Below, piece by piece: positions 21,680 through 30,858 of a stretch of DNA of 64,000 nucleotides; within the stretch, counting starts at the first letter, position 1, and every line of letters begins with the position of its first letter. This DNA is from Pollutimonas bauzanensis. Lineage in GTDB: Bacteria > Pseudomonadota > Gammaproteobacteria > Burkholderiales > Burkholderiaceae_B. The notes under the pieces were generated by a model that saw only the letters and a list, made by a program, of their open reading frames with translations, did no database searches and was not told where the DNA came from. The DNA lies in contig NZ_FQXE01000008.1 in the NCBI RefSeq assembly GCF_900129885.1, positions 1-64,000 on the forward strand, read 5' to 3'. The position numbers and the translations under genes are program-made.

Positions 21680-23050
21680 ATGACTAACGCCAGGCGAATC
21701 TCGGTTGTCACCGCGCAAGAGATACTCGACTCACGCGGCTATCCAACGCTTGAGGTGTCCATCGGACTTGGCGATGGGACGGTCGCCACAGTTGCTGTCC
21801 CCGCCGGTGCGTCCACCGGCAAGCACGAAGCGAGGGAAAGCCGCGATGGCGATCCTAACCGATATGAAGGTAAAGGTGTCCTTCATGCCATTGAGAATGT
21901 CACAGGCATCATTGCTCCTGCTTTGACCGGCATGCCGGCGGACGATCAGTCCGTCATTGACGCAACGCTGTTGGCGTTGGATGGCACTGAGTTCAAGGAG
22001 CGTTTGGGCGCTAATGCGATCCTGGGAGCCTCGCTGGCATGCGCGCGGGCTGCAGCCGCATCCCACGGCGTCGATCTATACCGATACCTGGGTGGGATTG
22101 AAGCCCACGTGCTTCCCGTACCCATGCTCAACGTACTTAACGGCGGCAAGCACGCGCCGGATGGATCGGATATCCAGGAGTTCAAGCTCATTCCGGTTGG
22201 TGCGCCGACCTTTCGCGAAGCTTTACGTTTCGGCGCCGAAACCTACCATGCATTGCGCGACGTGCTACACGACGCAGGCGCGCCGACCACCGTTGGGGAC
22301 GAAGGCGGCTTCGCCCCGGCCCTGACATCGAATGCCGCCTACCTGGACGTTATCATGCAGGCGATCGAGCGCGCAGGCTATCGGCCCGGCGAACAAATCG
22401 CCATTGGCTTGGATCCTGCCGCCACGACTTTCTGTGAACAGCGCTTCTATCATTTACAGCGGGATGCGCGAACGTTATCTACAGGCGAAATGATCGACTA
22501 CTGGGCCGACTGGACGCGCCGCTACCCAATCATTTCGCTCGAAGATCCTTTGGCCGAAGATGATTGGGATGGATTTCAGCGCATCACGTCTCGACTAGGC
22601 AAGCAAGTGCAGATTATTGGGGACGATCTTTTTGTCACGAACCGAAAATTCCTGCAGCGAGGAATCGACACGGGATGTTGCACGGGCATACTGATCAAGC
22701 CCAACCAGATCGGAACTATCAGTGAAACGCTGGAAACCGCACGCATGGCACAGCGCGCGGGATATGCCTGCCTCGTGTCACATCGATCTGGAGAAACCCA
22801 AGACACCAGCATTGCCGACTTGGCCGTGGCACTCAATTGCGGTCAGATCAAGGCAGGCGCTCCGGCACGAGGAGAAAGAGTGGCCAAGTACAACCGTTTA
22901 TTACACATCGAACGCGCCTTGGGCGAAAACGCTGTATTTGCGGGAAAGACAGCGTTTCCACAGCTACGGCAGTCTCTCGCTGGAGGTATACATCATGAAA
23001 GGTTATCAAGTGACATTTTTCACGGTGCAAGATCGCCGTCACGGCCATAA
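21680..23050 (+). CDS. eno: Enolase paralogue under fluoride control
   Basis: A 456-residue phosphopyruvate hydratase (2-phosphoglycerate to phosphoenolpyruvate). The active site is complete: GASTGKHEARESRD loop, NGGKHAPDGSDIQEF (catalytic His), GDEGGFAP, IGLDPAATTF (metal Asp), ISLEDPLAEDDW (metal Glu), IGDDLFVTN (metal Asp), LIKPNQIGT (catalytic Lys) and VSHRSGET. Enolase is a classical fluoride target, because fluoride with Mg2+ and phosphate forms a tight inhibitory complex, so a second copy behind a fluoride riboswitch is best read as a resistant or reinforcing isozyme. I start at 21680, which has gagaggcga upstream. The C-terminus runs about 25 residues past the usual end and overlaps the DUF190 gene by 56 bases. 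Confidence 0.9.
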   Translation: MTNARRISVVTAQEILDSRGYPTLEVSIGLGDGTVATVAVPAGASTGKHEARESRDGDPNRYEGKGVLHAIENVTGIIAPALTGMPADDQSVIDATLLALDGTEFKERLGANAILGASLACARAAAASHGVDLYRYLGGIEAHVLPVPMLNVLNGGKHAPDGSDIQEFKLIPVGAPTFREALRFGAETYHALRDVLHDAGAPTTVGDEGGFAPALTSNAAYLDVIMQAIERAGYRPGEQIAIGLDPAATTFCEQRFYHLQRDARTLSTGEMIDYWADWTRRYPIISLEDPLAEDDWDGFQRITSRLGKQVQIIGDDLFVTNRKFLQRGIDTGCCTGILIKPNQIGTISETLETARMAQRAGYACLVSHRSGETQDTSIADLAVALNCGQIKAGAPARGERVAKYNRLLHIERALGENAVFAGKTAFPQLRQSLAGGIHHERLSSDIFHGARSPSRP

Positions 23051-23321
23051 GCAAATGGGTGATTGGCTACTTGAGCTTGCTAAATCCATGCAGTTGCACG
23101 GTGCGACATTAATTGGAGCACAAACAGGGATCGGGGCACGCCACCGATTCCATTCGGTCCACTTTCTTGAACTAACTGACCAACCCTTGGAAATCACGAT
23201 GATCGTGTCCGAAGACGAATCAGCCCGGTTATTCGAACGACTCAACGCCGAGCCGAATTTGGAACTGTTTTATGCAAAAACGCCGGTTGAATTTGGAGCT
23301 ATTGGACGCGTGGACCAGTAG
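22995..23321 (+). CDS. DUF190 protein, enolase-linked
   Basis: A 108-residue DUF190 protein very like the crcB-linked copy: GYQVTFFTVQDRRHGHKQMGDWLLELAKSM, HGATLIGAQTGIGARHRFHSVHFLELTDQPLEITMIV and YAKTPVEFGAIG. Its ATG lies inside the 3' end of the enolase gene in another frame, with ggaggtat as a strong ribosome site, so the two are co-expressed from riboswitch 5. The strict pairing of DUF190 genes with each fluoride module argues for a fluoride-related sensing or binding role. Confidence 0.88.
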   Translation: MKGYQVTFFTVQDRRHGHKQMGDWLLELAKSMQLHGATLIGAQTGIGARHRFHSVHFLELTDQPLEITMIVSEDESARLFERLNAEPNLELFYAKTPVEFGAIGRVDQ

Positions 23322-23576
23322 TGCCACGGTACCGTGCTAAACATCGACTGGAGCCGTGGCAGACCAATTGAACTTGGTTACTCACCACGCCCCATAGCGC
23401 TTAGCCTTCCACGCAACAATCCTGTTTGATAAATGGACTGGTTATTGACTGCCTGTAGGCGCTAGATAGTCGCAATTATCCAAATTAGAGATAATTTAGT
23501 CAGATTGACTTTCTATCATATTAAATTATCCCTAATATTAGGCAATCAAAGGGATCGAAATCGGATATCCCCGCCC
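23322..23576. other. Island-chromosome junction next to the glmS 3' end
   Basis: No gene. An 8-base-arm inverted repeat (TGCCACGG 23322-23329, CCGTGGCA 23354-23361) follows the DUF190 stop and could end the transcript, though without a U tract. At 23485-23535 lies a 14-base inverted repeat with one mismatch (TTAGAGATAATTTA / TAAATTATCCCTAA) in strongly AT-rich DNA. The glmS stop is at 23577-23579, and the GC content changes across this interval. Confidence 0.5.
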
Positions 23577-25409
23577 CTATTCCACCGTCACACTCTTGGC
23601 CAGATTCCGCGGCTTGTCCACGTCCGTTCCCCTGGCGCAAGCGGTGTGATACGCCAGCAACTGCAGCGGTATGGTGTGCAGAATGGGCGACAGCTTTCCG
23701 TAATGTTCGGGCATGCGAATCACATGGATGCCTTCGCTGCTGCCGATTTTGGTATCGGCGTCGGCGAACACGTATAGCTCGCCGCCGCGCGCATGGACTT
23801 CCTGCATATTGGACTTGAGCTTTTCCAGCAGTTCGTCGCGCGGCGCGATGGTCACCACGGGCATGGCTTCCGTCACCAGGGCCAGCGGGCCGTGCTTGAG
23901 TTCGCCGGCGGGATAGGCCTCGGCATGGATGTAGCTGATTTCCTTGAGCTTCAAAGCGCCTTCCAGGGCGATCGGATAATGCATGCCGCGCCCCAGGAAA
24001 AGGGCGTTTTCCTTGCTCGCAAAGCGGTCCGCCCACGCCATGATCTGCGGCTCCAGGGCCAGCACCGCGCCGATGGCGACCGGCAGGTGGCGCAAGGCTT
24101 TCAGCGATTCCGCTTCTTTTTCCTCGCTGAGCTGTTTTTTGGTCTGGGCCAGGGCCAGCGTCAGCAGGAACAAGGCGGTCAGCTGAGTGGTAAAGGCCTT
24201 GGTCGACGCCACGCCGATCTCCACCCCGGCGCGGGTGATGTAGGCCAGTTTGCATTCGCGCACCATGGCGCTGGTGGCCACGTTGCAGATGGTGAGGGTG
24301 TGCTCCATGCCCAGGCCGCGCGCATGCTTGAGGGCCGCCAGGGTGTCGGCGGTTTCGCCCGACTGCGAAATGGTCACGACCAGGCTGCGCGGATTCGGCA
24401 CGCTGTCGCGGTAGCGGTATTCGCTGGCGATTTCCACGTTCACCGGTATCTTGGCGATGGATTCTATCCAGTAGCGGGCGGTCAAGCCGGCGTAATAGCT
24501 GGTGCCGCAAGCCAGGATCAATACATTGTCGATGTCCTTGAACACCTTGTATGCCTGGTCGCCGAACAGTTCGGGGGTGATGCTTTCGATGTCCTGCAGG
24601 GTGTCGGCCACGGCGCGCGGCTGTTCGAAGATTTCCTTCTGCATGTAATGGCGGTAGGGCCCCAGCTCGGCGGCGCCGGTATGCACTTGGACGGTGTGGA
24701 CTTCGCGGTCCACGGCGCGGCCATCGTGGTCGGTGATCCACACGCGGGCCAATTGCAGGTCGACCACATCGCCGTCTTCAAGATAAATGATCTGATCGGT
24801 GGTGCCGGCCAGCGCCAGGGCGTCCGATGCGAGGAAGTTTTCATTGACGCCGCGGCCTACGACTAGCGGCGAACCCTGGCGCGCGCCCACGACGCGATGC
24901 GGCTCGTCGCGGCAGAACACCGCGATGGCGTAGGCGCCGGCCAGGCGCCGCGTGGCCTGCTGCACCGCCTCAAGCAAGTCGCCTGCGTACAAATGGTCGA
25001 TCAGGTGCGCGATCACTTCGGTATCCGTCTGGCTTTCGAAAACGTAGCCCGCCGCCTGGAGTTCGCTGCGCAGTTCATCGTGGTTTTCGATAATGCCGTT
25101 ATGCACCAGCGCGATGCGCGCCGCGCCTTTGCCCTGGCCGGAAAAATGCGGATGGGCATTGTGCGTCGCAGGCGCGCCATGGGTCGCCCAGCGGGTGTGG
25201 GCTATGCCCGTGAAACCGGCCACGCTTTCTTTGGCGACTTGCGCCACGAGCTCCGCCACCCGGTCGGTGCTGCGCGCGCGGCGCAGCTCGCCATCGGCGT
25301 ACACCGCTACGCCGCAGGAATCATAACCGCGATATTCCAGGCGCTTGAGCCCTTCAAGAAGGATAGGGGTGATGTCGCGTTGCGCCACGGCGCCAACAAT
25401 TCCGCACAT
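23577..25409 (-). CDS. glmS: Glutamine--fructose-6-phosphate aminotransferase (isomerizing)
   Basis: A 610-residue GlmS, which makes glucosamine-6-phosphate from fructose-6-phosphate and glutamine, the first step to UDP-GlcNAc. The mature N-terminal nucleophile Cys is residue 2 (MCGIVG), the glutaminase domain shows RWATHGAP and [12 protein letters not shown], and the two SIS domains follow ([25 protein letters not shown], and [36 protein letters not shown]). It ends with [11 protein letters not shown], the stretch bound by TnsD in Tn7-type target selection. Length is normal and ctggag precedes the ATG. The UDP-GlcNAc gene glmU lies 3 kb away on the same strand. Confidence 0.97.
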   Translation of the reverse strand: MCGIVGAVAQRDITPILLEGLKRLEYRGYDSCGVAVYADGELRRARSTDRVAELVAQVAKESVAGFTGIAHTRWATHGAPATHNAHPHFSGQGKGAARIALVHNGIIENHDELRSELQAAGYVFESQTDTEVIAHLIDHLYAGDLLEAVQQATRRLAGAYAIAVFCRDEPHRVVGARQGSPLVVGRGVNENFLASDALALAGTTDQIIYLEDGDVVDLQLARVWITDHDGRAVDREVHTVQVHTGAAELGPYRHYMQKEIFEQPRAVADTLQDIESITPELFGDQAYKVFKDIDNVLILACGTSYYAGLTARYWIESIAKIPVNVEIASEYRYRDSVPNPRSLVVTISQSGETADTLAALKHARGLGMEHTLTICNVATSAMVRECKLAYITRAGVEIGVASTKAFTTQLTALFLLTLALAQTKKQLSEEKEAESLKALRHLPVAIGAVLALEPQIMAWADRFASKENALFLGRGMHYPIALEGALKLKEISYIHAEAYPAGELKHGPLALVTEAMPVVTIAPRDELLEKLKSNMQEVHARGGELYVFADADTKIGSSEGIHVIRMPEHYGKLSPILHTIPLQLLAYHTACARGTDVDKPRNLAKSVTVE

Positions 25410-25556
25410 AGATAAACTCCAGCCGATGTAAAAGATAGGTCATTGTGCGCAACTTACCGGGAAATTAGATTTCTTATTTGAAAGGAATATGATATTTTAT
25501 TTCTTCGAACACGTTACATGCAATTTAATTTCATAAACTATCTATTAGAAATATAA

Positions 25557-26051
25557 ATGGTCACCATCAAGCCTGTCGTCACCCTAGATGAACTGGATTT
25601 GCGCATACTGGAGCAAATCCAGGTGGACAGCTCGCTGACCAATCAGGACCTGGCCGGCCGGGTGCACGCATCGGCGCCCACCTGCCTGCGCCGGGTCCGA
25701 CGGCTGGTCGACGAAGGCGTCATAGAAAAACAGGTCGCCATCCTGAACGCGGAGAAGGTCGGCGGCGGCCTGACCGCCGTGATCGAGATCACCCTGGACG
25801 TGCAAACGGCTGAATACCTGGATGCCTTCGAAGCAAGCGTGGCGCACGAACCGGCCATCCTGCAGTGCTACCGCGTATCGCCCGGCCCCGATTTCATCGT
25901 GATTGCCCAAGTGCCCGACATGCCTGCCTACCACGCCATGGCGCACCGGGTGTTTACCTCGCAGGCCAATGTGCGCAATGTGCGCAGTTTTTTTTCTATA
26001 CACCGCAGCAAGTTCGAAACACGCATCGCGCTTCCTGGCGGCCGGCCCTGA
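25557..26051 (+). CDS. Lrp/AsnC-family transcriptional regulator
   Basis: A 164-residue Lrp-type regulator: an N-terminal helix-turn-helix (LDELDLRILEQIQVDSSLTNQDLAGRVHASAPTCLRRVRRL) followed by the RAM/AsnC ligand domain (AVIEITLD..., CYRVSPGPDFIVIAQVPDM). It is divergent from glmS with 147 bases of AT-rich DNA between them, where both promoters must lie. The effector is likely an amino acid, but which one cannot be read from the sequence. Whether it controls glmS is unknown. Confidence 0.9.
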   Translation: MVTIKPVVTLDELDLRILEQIQVDSSLTNQDLAGRVHASAPTCLRRVRRLVDEGVIEKQVAILNAEKVGGGLTAVIEITLDVQTAEYLDAFEASVAHEPAILQCYRVSPGPDFIVIAQVPDMPAYHAMAHRVFTSQANVRNVRSFFSIHRSKFETRIALPGGRP

Positions 26052-26074
26052 ACGCCTGGATTGCGCGCCTTGCG

Positions 26075-27154
26075 CTAACCTGGCCTGCCCTGCCGGCCGG
26101 CCCTTTCCAGCAAGCGCTGGTACTCCGCCAGATAGCGCCCCGCCATGGCTTTCGCGTCATGCTCCTGCAGCACATATTCCCTGGCGCGTTCCACCATGCC
26201 CGCCCGCAGGCCTCGATCGCTCAGCACTTTGTCCATGCCCAGCGCGAGCGCCTGGTGGTCGCCCACCTCGCACAATATGCCGCGCCCATCCGCCAGGCTT
26301 TCCCGCAAGCCGCCCGCATTGGTGGCCACCACCGGCACGGAATACAGGAAGGCGTCCAGCACGCTCGTGCCCAGGGCCTCCTGCCGGGAACTGAGCACGA
26401 AAACGTCCATGAGACGGTACAGGTCTTCGATGCCCGCCTGAAAACCCGTGAATAAATAATGGCTCTCCAGGCCCAGCTCGCGCACCAGCTCGCGGGCCTG
26501 CGCCTCGGCCGCGCCGCCCGCCCCCAGGTGCAGGAAGACAAAATCGCGCCGCAGATCGAGCAGATCGCGCACCGCGCGTATCAAGGTGCAGGGGTCTTTT
26601 TCCGCGGTAAGCGCAGCGGCCGTGGCCAGCACGCGCTTGCCCGCCAGGTCGAACTGGCGCGCAAAGGCGTCGAGGCGGCCCTGGTCCAGCGGCCTGGCTT
26701 CGATCGCGCTGGGAATCACGCTGACGTCCAGCCCAAGGCGGCGCGGCTCGGCCGCCGCCGCCTGGCTGATGGCGACCAGCGCGTCGGCCCTGCCCCACTT
26801 CCAGGCGGTTTGCCGCTCGCGCCGCCGCACCGGAAAAGCGGTGCGGCGCGTAAAGACCACGCGGCGCCCCAGCAGCGGCTTGAGCAGCGCCAGCCAGGTC
26901 ATCATATTGGCGGTCTGCGCATGCAGAATATCGAACTCGCGGCCCCGGCGCATCAGGAAGCCGCACAATGAAGCAACGCTGGCGTGCTCATGCACGACAA
27001 ATCCTTCGGCGCCCGCCCTGCGCGCCAGGTCGCCGCCGCGGCGGGCCAGCAAAGACACTTGCTGCCCCGCGTCGCGGAACTGGCGCATGCACAGCAGGGT
27101 TTGCCGTTCGCCGCCGCGCCAGCCCCGCTCGAAGTTCAATTGCAGGATGCGCAT
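26075..27154 (-). CDS. GT4-family glycosyltransferase
   Basis: A 359-residue GT-B fold glycosyltransferase. The N-terminal FERGWRGGERQTL loop and HAQTANMMTWLAL are typical of the acceptor half; the donor half has VLATAAALTAEKDP, GFQAGIEDLYRLMDVFVLSSRQEALGTSVLDAF and VVATNAGGLRESL, that is the E-x7-E type motif of family GT4. The product could be a cell-envelope glycan or lipopolysaccharide core piece; neighbouring glmS/glmU supply amino sugars, but no larger glycan cluster is present. It directly follows the MFS pump gene (7 bases) on the same strand. Confidence 0.85.
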   Translation of the reverse strand: MRILQLNFERGWRGGERQTLLCMRQFRDAGQQVSLLARRGGDLARRAGAEGFVVHEHASVASLCGFLMRRGREFDILHAQTANMMTWLALLKPLLGRRVVFTRRTAFPVRRRERQTAWKWGRADALVAISQAAAAEPRRLGLDVSVIPSAIEARPLDQGRLDAFARQFDLAGKRVLATAAALTAEKDPCTLIRAVRDLLDLRRDFVFLHLGAGGAAEAQARELVRELGLESHYLFTGFQAGIEDLYRLMDVFVLSSRQEALGTSVLDAFLYSVPVVATNAGGLRESLADGRGILCEVGDHQALALGMDKVLSDRGLRAGMVERAREYVLQEHDAKAMAGRYLAEYQRLLERAGRQGRPG

Positions 27155-27161
27155 GGCGTGA

Positions 27162-28553
27162 TCAGAGCTCCAGGTCGACGGCCGGGTTCAGATGGCGCAC
27201 AACATTGATCGCCACCGCCACCAGCGCGCAGGCGATGGCCGCCGTCACCCCCAGCAAGGCGCCGCGCGTCTCGCTGATGTTGAACGCGATCGCCACCAGC
27301 GCCGTTCCGAAGCTCTGCCCGAAGACGCGGGTCGTGGCCTGCATGCCGCCGGCCGCGCCGCTGCGGTGCCTGGGCGCGCCGGCCAGCAAAGCCCGGTTGT
27401 TCGGCGTCTGGAAGAAGCCGAAGCCCACGCCGCCCATGAGCATGGCCGCCATCAGCCAGCCAAAGCCCGTGTCGACAGGCAGCATGATCAGCCAGAACAT
27501 GCCTGATGCGATCGCCGCCGCGCCGATGCCGCACAGCACGGCAATCGAAAACCGGCTGGACAAATAGCCCGCGACCGGCGCCATGACCGCCACGCCCACC
27601 GACCAGGCGCCCAGCAGAAAGCCCACTTCGCCGTAGGAAAAATGCAGCACTTGCCTGAAATAGAAAGGCAGGGACACGAACGCCGCCATCTGCGCCGCGA
27701 AGGAGAACGCCGAGGCGCCCACCGCAAAAGCGATAGGCGTAATGCGCAGCAAATCGATAGGCACGATAGGCGCCACCTGGCCGCGCGAACGGCGCACCAG
27801 CACCCAGCCGGCCAGGCCGGCCAGGATCAGGCACAAGGCGGCGCGCGTCGGGTCCTTGACGATGGCGTCCAGCCCTATTATCGACAGTCCGAACACCGGG
27901 ACGCTGAGCGCGCAGGCGACCCAGTCGAAACGGCCGTGGCTGCGCGGCACCTCCGGCAGGAAGCGCACGCAGAAGTAGGCGCCGATGCAGATCGGGATAT
28001 TCACCAGGAATATCCATTGCCATGACGCCAGTTGCAGGATGAAGGCGCCTATCGTCGGGCCCAGCACCGCCATCAGCCCGACGGTCATGGCATTCAGGCT
28101 TATCCCCATGCCCAGCTTGTTGAGCGGATAAGTATTGCGCACCAGCCCGCCGAACAGGCACATCAGCATGGAGGAACCCAGCCCTTGCGCCATGCGGGAC
28201 ATGGTCAGCGTGGCCAGCGAAACGGACAATGCCGATGCCAGCGACGCGAGCATGAACAGCGTCACGCCCATGGCGAACATGCGGCGAAAGCCTATGCGCT
28301 CGGCCACCGCCGACAAGGGCAGCAACGACACCACTACCGTAAGGTTGTAGGCGATGACCACCCAGACCACGGCCGCGGGATCGATAGCCAGCTGCTTGGC
28401 AATGGCGGGCAAGGCCACATTGGCCATGCTGGAATCCAGCACCGTGGTGGTGATCGCCAGCAGGAGGCCAAATGCCGCCCAATAGCGCTGGGGCGTATCC
28501 AGGCCGTCCGGCAAGCCCGCCGGCTTGTGAGGGGCTGCGGTAGTTTCCACCAC
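27162..28553 (-). CDS. DHA2-type MFS drug efflux transporter
   Basis: A major facilitator of about 463 residues with 14 hydrophobic helices, typical of the DHA2 (EmrB/QacA) family. Helix 1 carries ITTTVLDSSMANVALP (motif D1), the loop 2-3 shows SAVAERIGFRRMF (motif A), and GLMAVLGPTIGAFI is motif C, the antiporter signature. The frame stays open into glmU to a TTG at 28583; I prefer the GTG at 28553, still overlapping the glmU stop by a few bases. Coupling to glmU and the downstream glycosyltransferase suggests one transcript. Substrates are unknown. Confidence 0.85.
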   Translation of the reverse strand: MVETTAAPHKPAGLPDGLDTPQRYWAAFGLLLAITTTVLDSSMANVALPAIAKQLAIDPAAVVWVVIAYNLTVVVSLLPLSAVAERIGFRRMFAMGVTLFMLASLASALSVSLATLTMSRMAQGLGSSMLMCLFGGLVRNTYPLNKLGMGISLNAMTVGLMAVLGPTIGAFILQLASWQWIFLVNIPICIGAYFCVRFLPEVPRSHGRFDWVACALSVPVFGLSIIGLDAIVKDPTRAALCLILAGLAGWVLVRRSRGQVAPIVPIDLLRITPIAFAVGASAFSFAAQMAAFVSLPFYFRQVLHFSYGEVGFLLGAWSVGVAVMAPVAGYLSSRFSIAVLCGIGAAAIASGMFWLIMLPVDTGFGWLMAAMLMGGVGFGFFQTPNNRALLAGAPRHRSGAAGGMQATTRVFGQSFGTALVAIAFNISETRGALLGVTAAIACALVAVAINVVRHLNPAVDLEL

Positions 28554-28555
28554 GA

Positions 28556-29929
28556 CTAGGACTTCTTGATGGGCCGTACCCAACCCTCGATGGTTTTTTG
28601 CGGCGCCCGGGAAATGGTCAACTGGCCGGCGGGCGCGTCCCGGGTCAAGGTGGTGCCCGCCCCCAGCGTGGCGCCCCGGCCCACCGTTACGGGCGCGACC
28701 AGCTGGCTATCGGAACCGATGAAGGCATCGTCTTCGATGATGGTCTGGAACTTGTTCACGCCGTCGTAGTTGCAGGTAATGGTGCCGGCGCCGATATTGA
28801 CGCGCTCGCCCACCTGGGCGTCGCCGATGTAGGAGAGATGATTGGCTTTGGAACCCCGGCCCAGCCGGCTTTTTTTGATTTCGACGAAATTGCCCACATG
28901 GGCTTGCGGGCCGATATCGGCGCCGGGCCGCAGACGCGCATAGGGGCCTATGCGCGCCTCGTCGGCGACCATCGCTTCCTGTATGTGGCTGAAGGCATCG
29001 ATATGCGTGCCCGGTCCTATGGCCGCGTCCTTGATGACGCAATGCGGGCCGATGCGCACGCCGTCGGCCAGTTCGACCCGGCCTTCGAAGACGCAGCCCA
29101 CGTCGATGAATACATCGCGCCCGCAAGCCAGCGAACCGCGCAAATCGAAGCGGGCCGGATCGGCGAGCGTCACGCCCTGCTCCAGCAGGCGGCGCGCCTG
29201 TTCGCCCTGCCAGCTGCGTTCCAGCTGGGCCTGCTGGATGCGGCTGTTCACGCCCAGCGTTTCCCAGGACGCCGAAGGCTGCGCGGCATGGACCGGCAAA
29301 CCGTCCTGCACAGACAGGCCGACCACATCGGTAAGGTAGTACTCGCCCTGGGCGTTGGTGTTGTCGATGCGCGCAAGCCAGTCTATGAGCTTGCCGGTCG
29401 GCGCCACCAGAATGCCGGTATTGACTTCATTGATGGCGTGTTCGGCCGCGGATGCGTCCTTGTGTTCAACGATGCGAAGCACTTCGCCTTTGCCGTTGCG
29501 CACGATGCGGCCATAGCCGGCGGGGTCGGCCAGCGTTTCGGTAAGCACCGCCATGCCGCGCCCGCGGGCGTCCAGCAAGCGTTGCAGGGTTTCGGCCTGC
29601 ACCAGGGGCACATCGCCGTACAGCACCAAGGTGGCGTCCTGCTCGGGCTCGCCCTGTAGCAGCAGGGGCGCCGCCTGCTGCACCGCATGGCCGGTGCCTT
29701 GCTGCGGAACCTGCGAGGCGAATTGCAGGTCGGGCTGGTCGGCAAAGGCCGTCCTGACGCGGTCGGCGCCATGCCCGACCACCACGACGATGCGGTCGGG
29801 GCTCAGCCGGCGGGCGTTATCGAGCACATGCGCCAGCATGGGTTTGCCCGCCAGAGGATGCAATACCTTGGGCAAATCGGACTGCATGCGTTTGCCAAGT
29901 CCGGCGGCCAGAATAACTATGTTCAGCAT
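28556..29929 (-). CDS. glmU: Bifunctional UDP-N-acetylglucosamine pyrophosphorylase / glucosamine-1-phosphate N-acetyltransferase
   Basis: A 457-residue GlmU. The N-terminal uridyltransferase has [18 protein letters not shown], the Mg-binding Asp in LYGDVPL and GTGHAV; the C-terminal left-handed beta-helix shows hexapeptide repeats (for example [18 protein letters not shown]) and the acetyltransferase site [25 protein letters not shown]. It makes UDP-GlcNAc for peptidoglycan and lipid A. I start at 29929; the longer frame to 30340 only crosses the phaM gene in another frame. Downstream the MFS gene overlaps its end. Confidence 0.96.
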   Translation of the reverse strand: MLNIVILAAGLGKRMQSDLPKVLHPLAGKPMLAHVLDNARRLSPDRIVVVVGHGADRVRTAFADQPDLQFASQVPQQGTGHAVQQAAPLLLQGEPEQDATLVLYGDVPLVQAETLQRLLDARGRGMAVLTETLADPAGYGRIVRNGKGEVLRIVEHKDASAAEHAINEVNTGILVAPTGKLIDWLARIDNTNAQGEYYLTDVVGLSVQDGLPVHAAQPSASWETLGVNSRIQQAQLERSWQGEQARRLLEQGVTLADPARFDLRGSLACGRDVFIDVGCVFEGRVELADGVRIGPHCVIKDAAIGPGTHIDAFSHIQEAMVADEARIGPYARLRPGADIGPQAHVGNFVEIKKSRLGRGSKANHLSYIGDAQVGERVNIGAGTITCNYDGVNKFQTIIEDDAFIGSDSQLVAPVTVGRGATLGAGTTLTRDAPAGQLTISRAPQKTIEGWVRPIKKS

Positions 29930-29957
29930 GGAATAACTTGATAAGGTGAATGAGGGG

Positions 29958-30728
29958 TCATGGCTTGCGGGGAGCCGCGGGCCGCTTGCGCGGCGCGGCT
30001 TTCTTGGCGGCCTTGGCCGGTCCGGCGGATTGCGGGGCGCTTGCGCGCGCCGCCTTGGCGGGGGCTTTGCCCAGCGTGGAATCCGCCGAGGCGCCGCTGG
30101 CGGCTTGTTGCGCGGCGGCCTTGGCGGCTTCGGCGCCCTGCAGGGTGGCCGCCGTCGCAACCGCCAGGCTGTCGAACTGCTTTTGCACCATGTCCCACCA
30201 GCCCTGCGCGGCGGCGGCCGCGTTGGCCGCGTAGGCCTCGTTGGCCGCCGCGGTATTGCCGGCAATGTCTTGCGCGCCCGAGGCGCCGTCCGGCGCTTCC
30301 TTGGCGCCGGCGGCGGGCGACGCGCCATGGCCAGGGCCACCCGGCGCCGCGGCCGGCTTCATGCCCAGCGCCACTTCAAGGGGCGAAGGACCGCCAGGCG
30401 CCGCGCCCGCCGGCGCGGCCGATGCCATGAAGGATTTGAGCGTGGCGATCGTCGAGCGCTGGACTTCCAGGCCTTGTATGGTGCTGGAGAGCATGGACAG
30501 ATTCATGCGCAGCCAGTTTTCGACGGCGCGCAGGTCGCCGATGCGGCGCTCCAGGTCTTCGACCGACATCGGCGTCATCATGGATGTCTGGGTAGCCCCG
30601 CCCGATGTGGCCAGCCCTTGCCAGGCCTGGCGCATCATTTCCATGCTGGCCAGCAGGGGGTTCTGGGCCATATCGCCGCTTTGGCCGAAGCCCGGCAATA
30701 CAAATGGATTGTTGTTTTGAGTAACCAT
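29958..30728 (-). CDS. phaM: PhaM-family polyhydroxyalkanoate granule protein
   Basis: A 256-residue protein of the PhaM type. The N-terminal third ([30 protein letters not shown] and [36 protein letters not shown]) is the conserved domain that binds PHA synthase; an Ala/Gly/Pro-rich middle follows; the C-terminus has [17 protein letters not shown], a histone H1-like DNA-binding tail. PhaM activates PHA synthase and ties granules to the nucleoid. The ATG at 30728 has aaggag ten bases upstream, whereas the first ATG of the frame does not. No pha synthesis genes are nearby. Confidence 0.82.
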   Translation of the reverse strand: MVTQNNNPFVLPGFGQSGDMAQNPLLASMEMMRQAWQGLATSGGATQTSMMTPMSVEDLERRIGDLRAVENWLRMNLSMLSSTIQGLEVQRSTIATLKSFMASAAPAGAAPGGPSPLEVALGMKPAAAPGGPGHGASPAAGAKEAPDGASGAQDIAGNTAAANEAYAANAAAAAQGWWDMVQKQFDSLAVATAATLQGAEAAKAAAQQAASGASADSTLGKAPAKAARASAPQSAGPAKAAKKAAPRKRPAAPRKP

Positions 30729-30858
30729 GGCGGCTCCTTGAGCACAATCGGATGAGGCCCTGGCTTTGGATAGCAATGTATACCAGGCAGGGTTGGCGTT
30801 AGCTTAAACTGAAGCCGGGCCGCCGTCTAATACAGGCTGTAGCCCGCGTGTCCTTGTG

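Noticed and set aside
23451-23460. GCCTGTAGGC, looked like a sixth fluoride aptamer end
   Set aside because: The conserved GGAGATGG stem and the TGATGATG element are missing; it is only a short palindrome.
1-23576. Integrative element with its own integrase inside the window
   Set aside because: No integrase, transposase gene, relaxase or tRNA attachment site could be found; only the IS21-type end and the glmS position hint at mobility.
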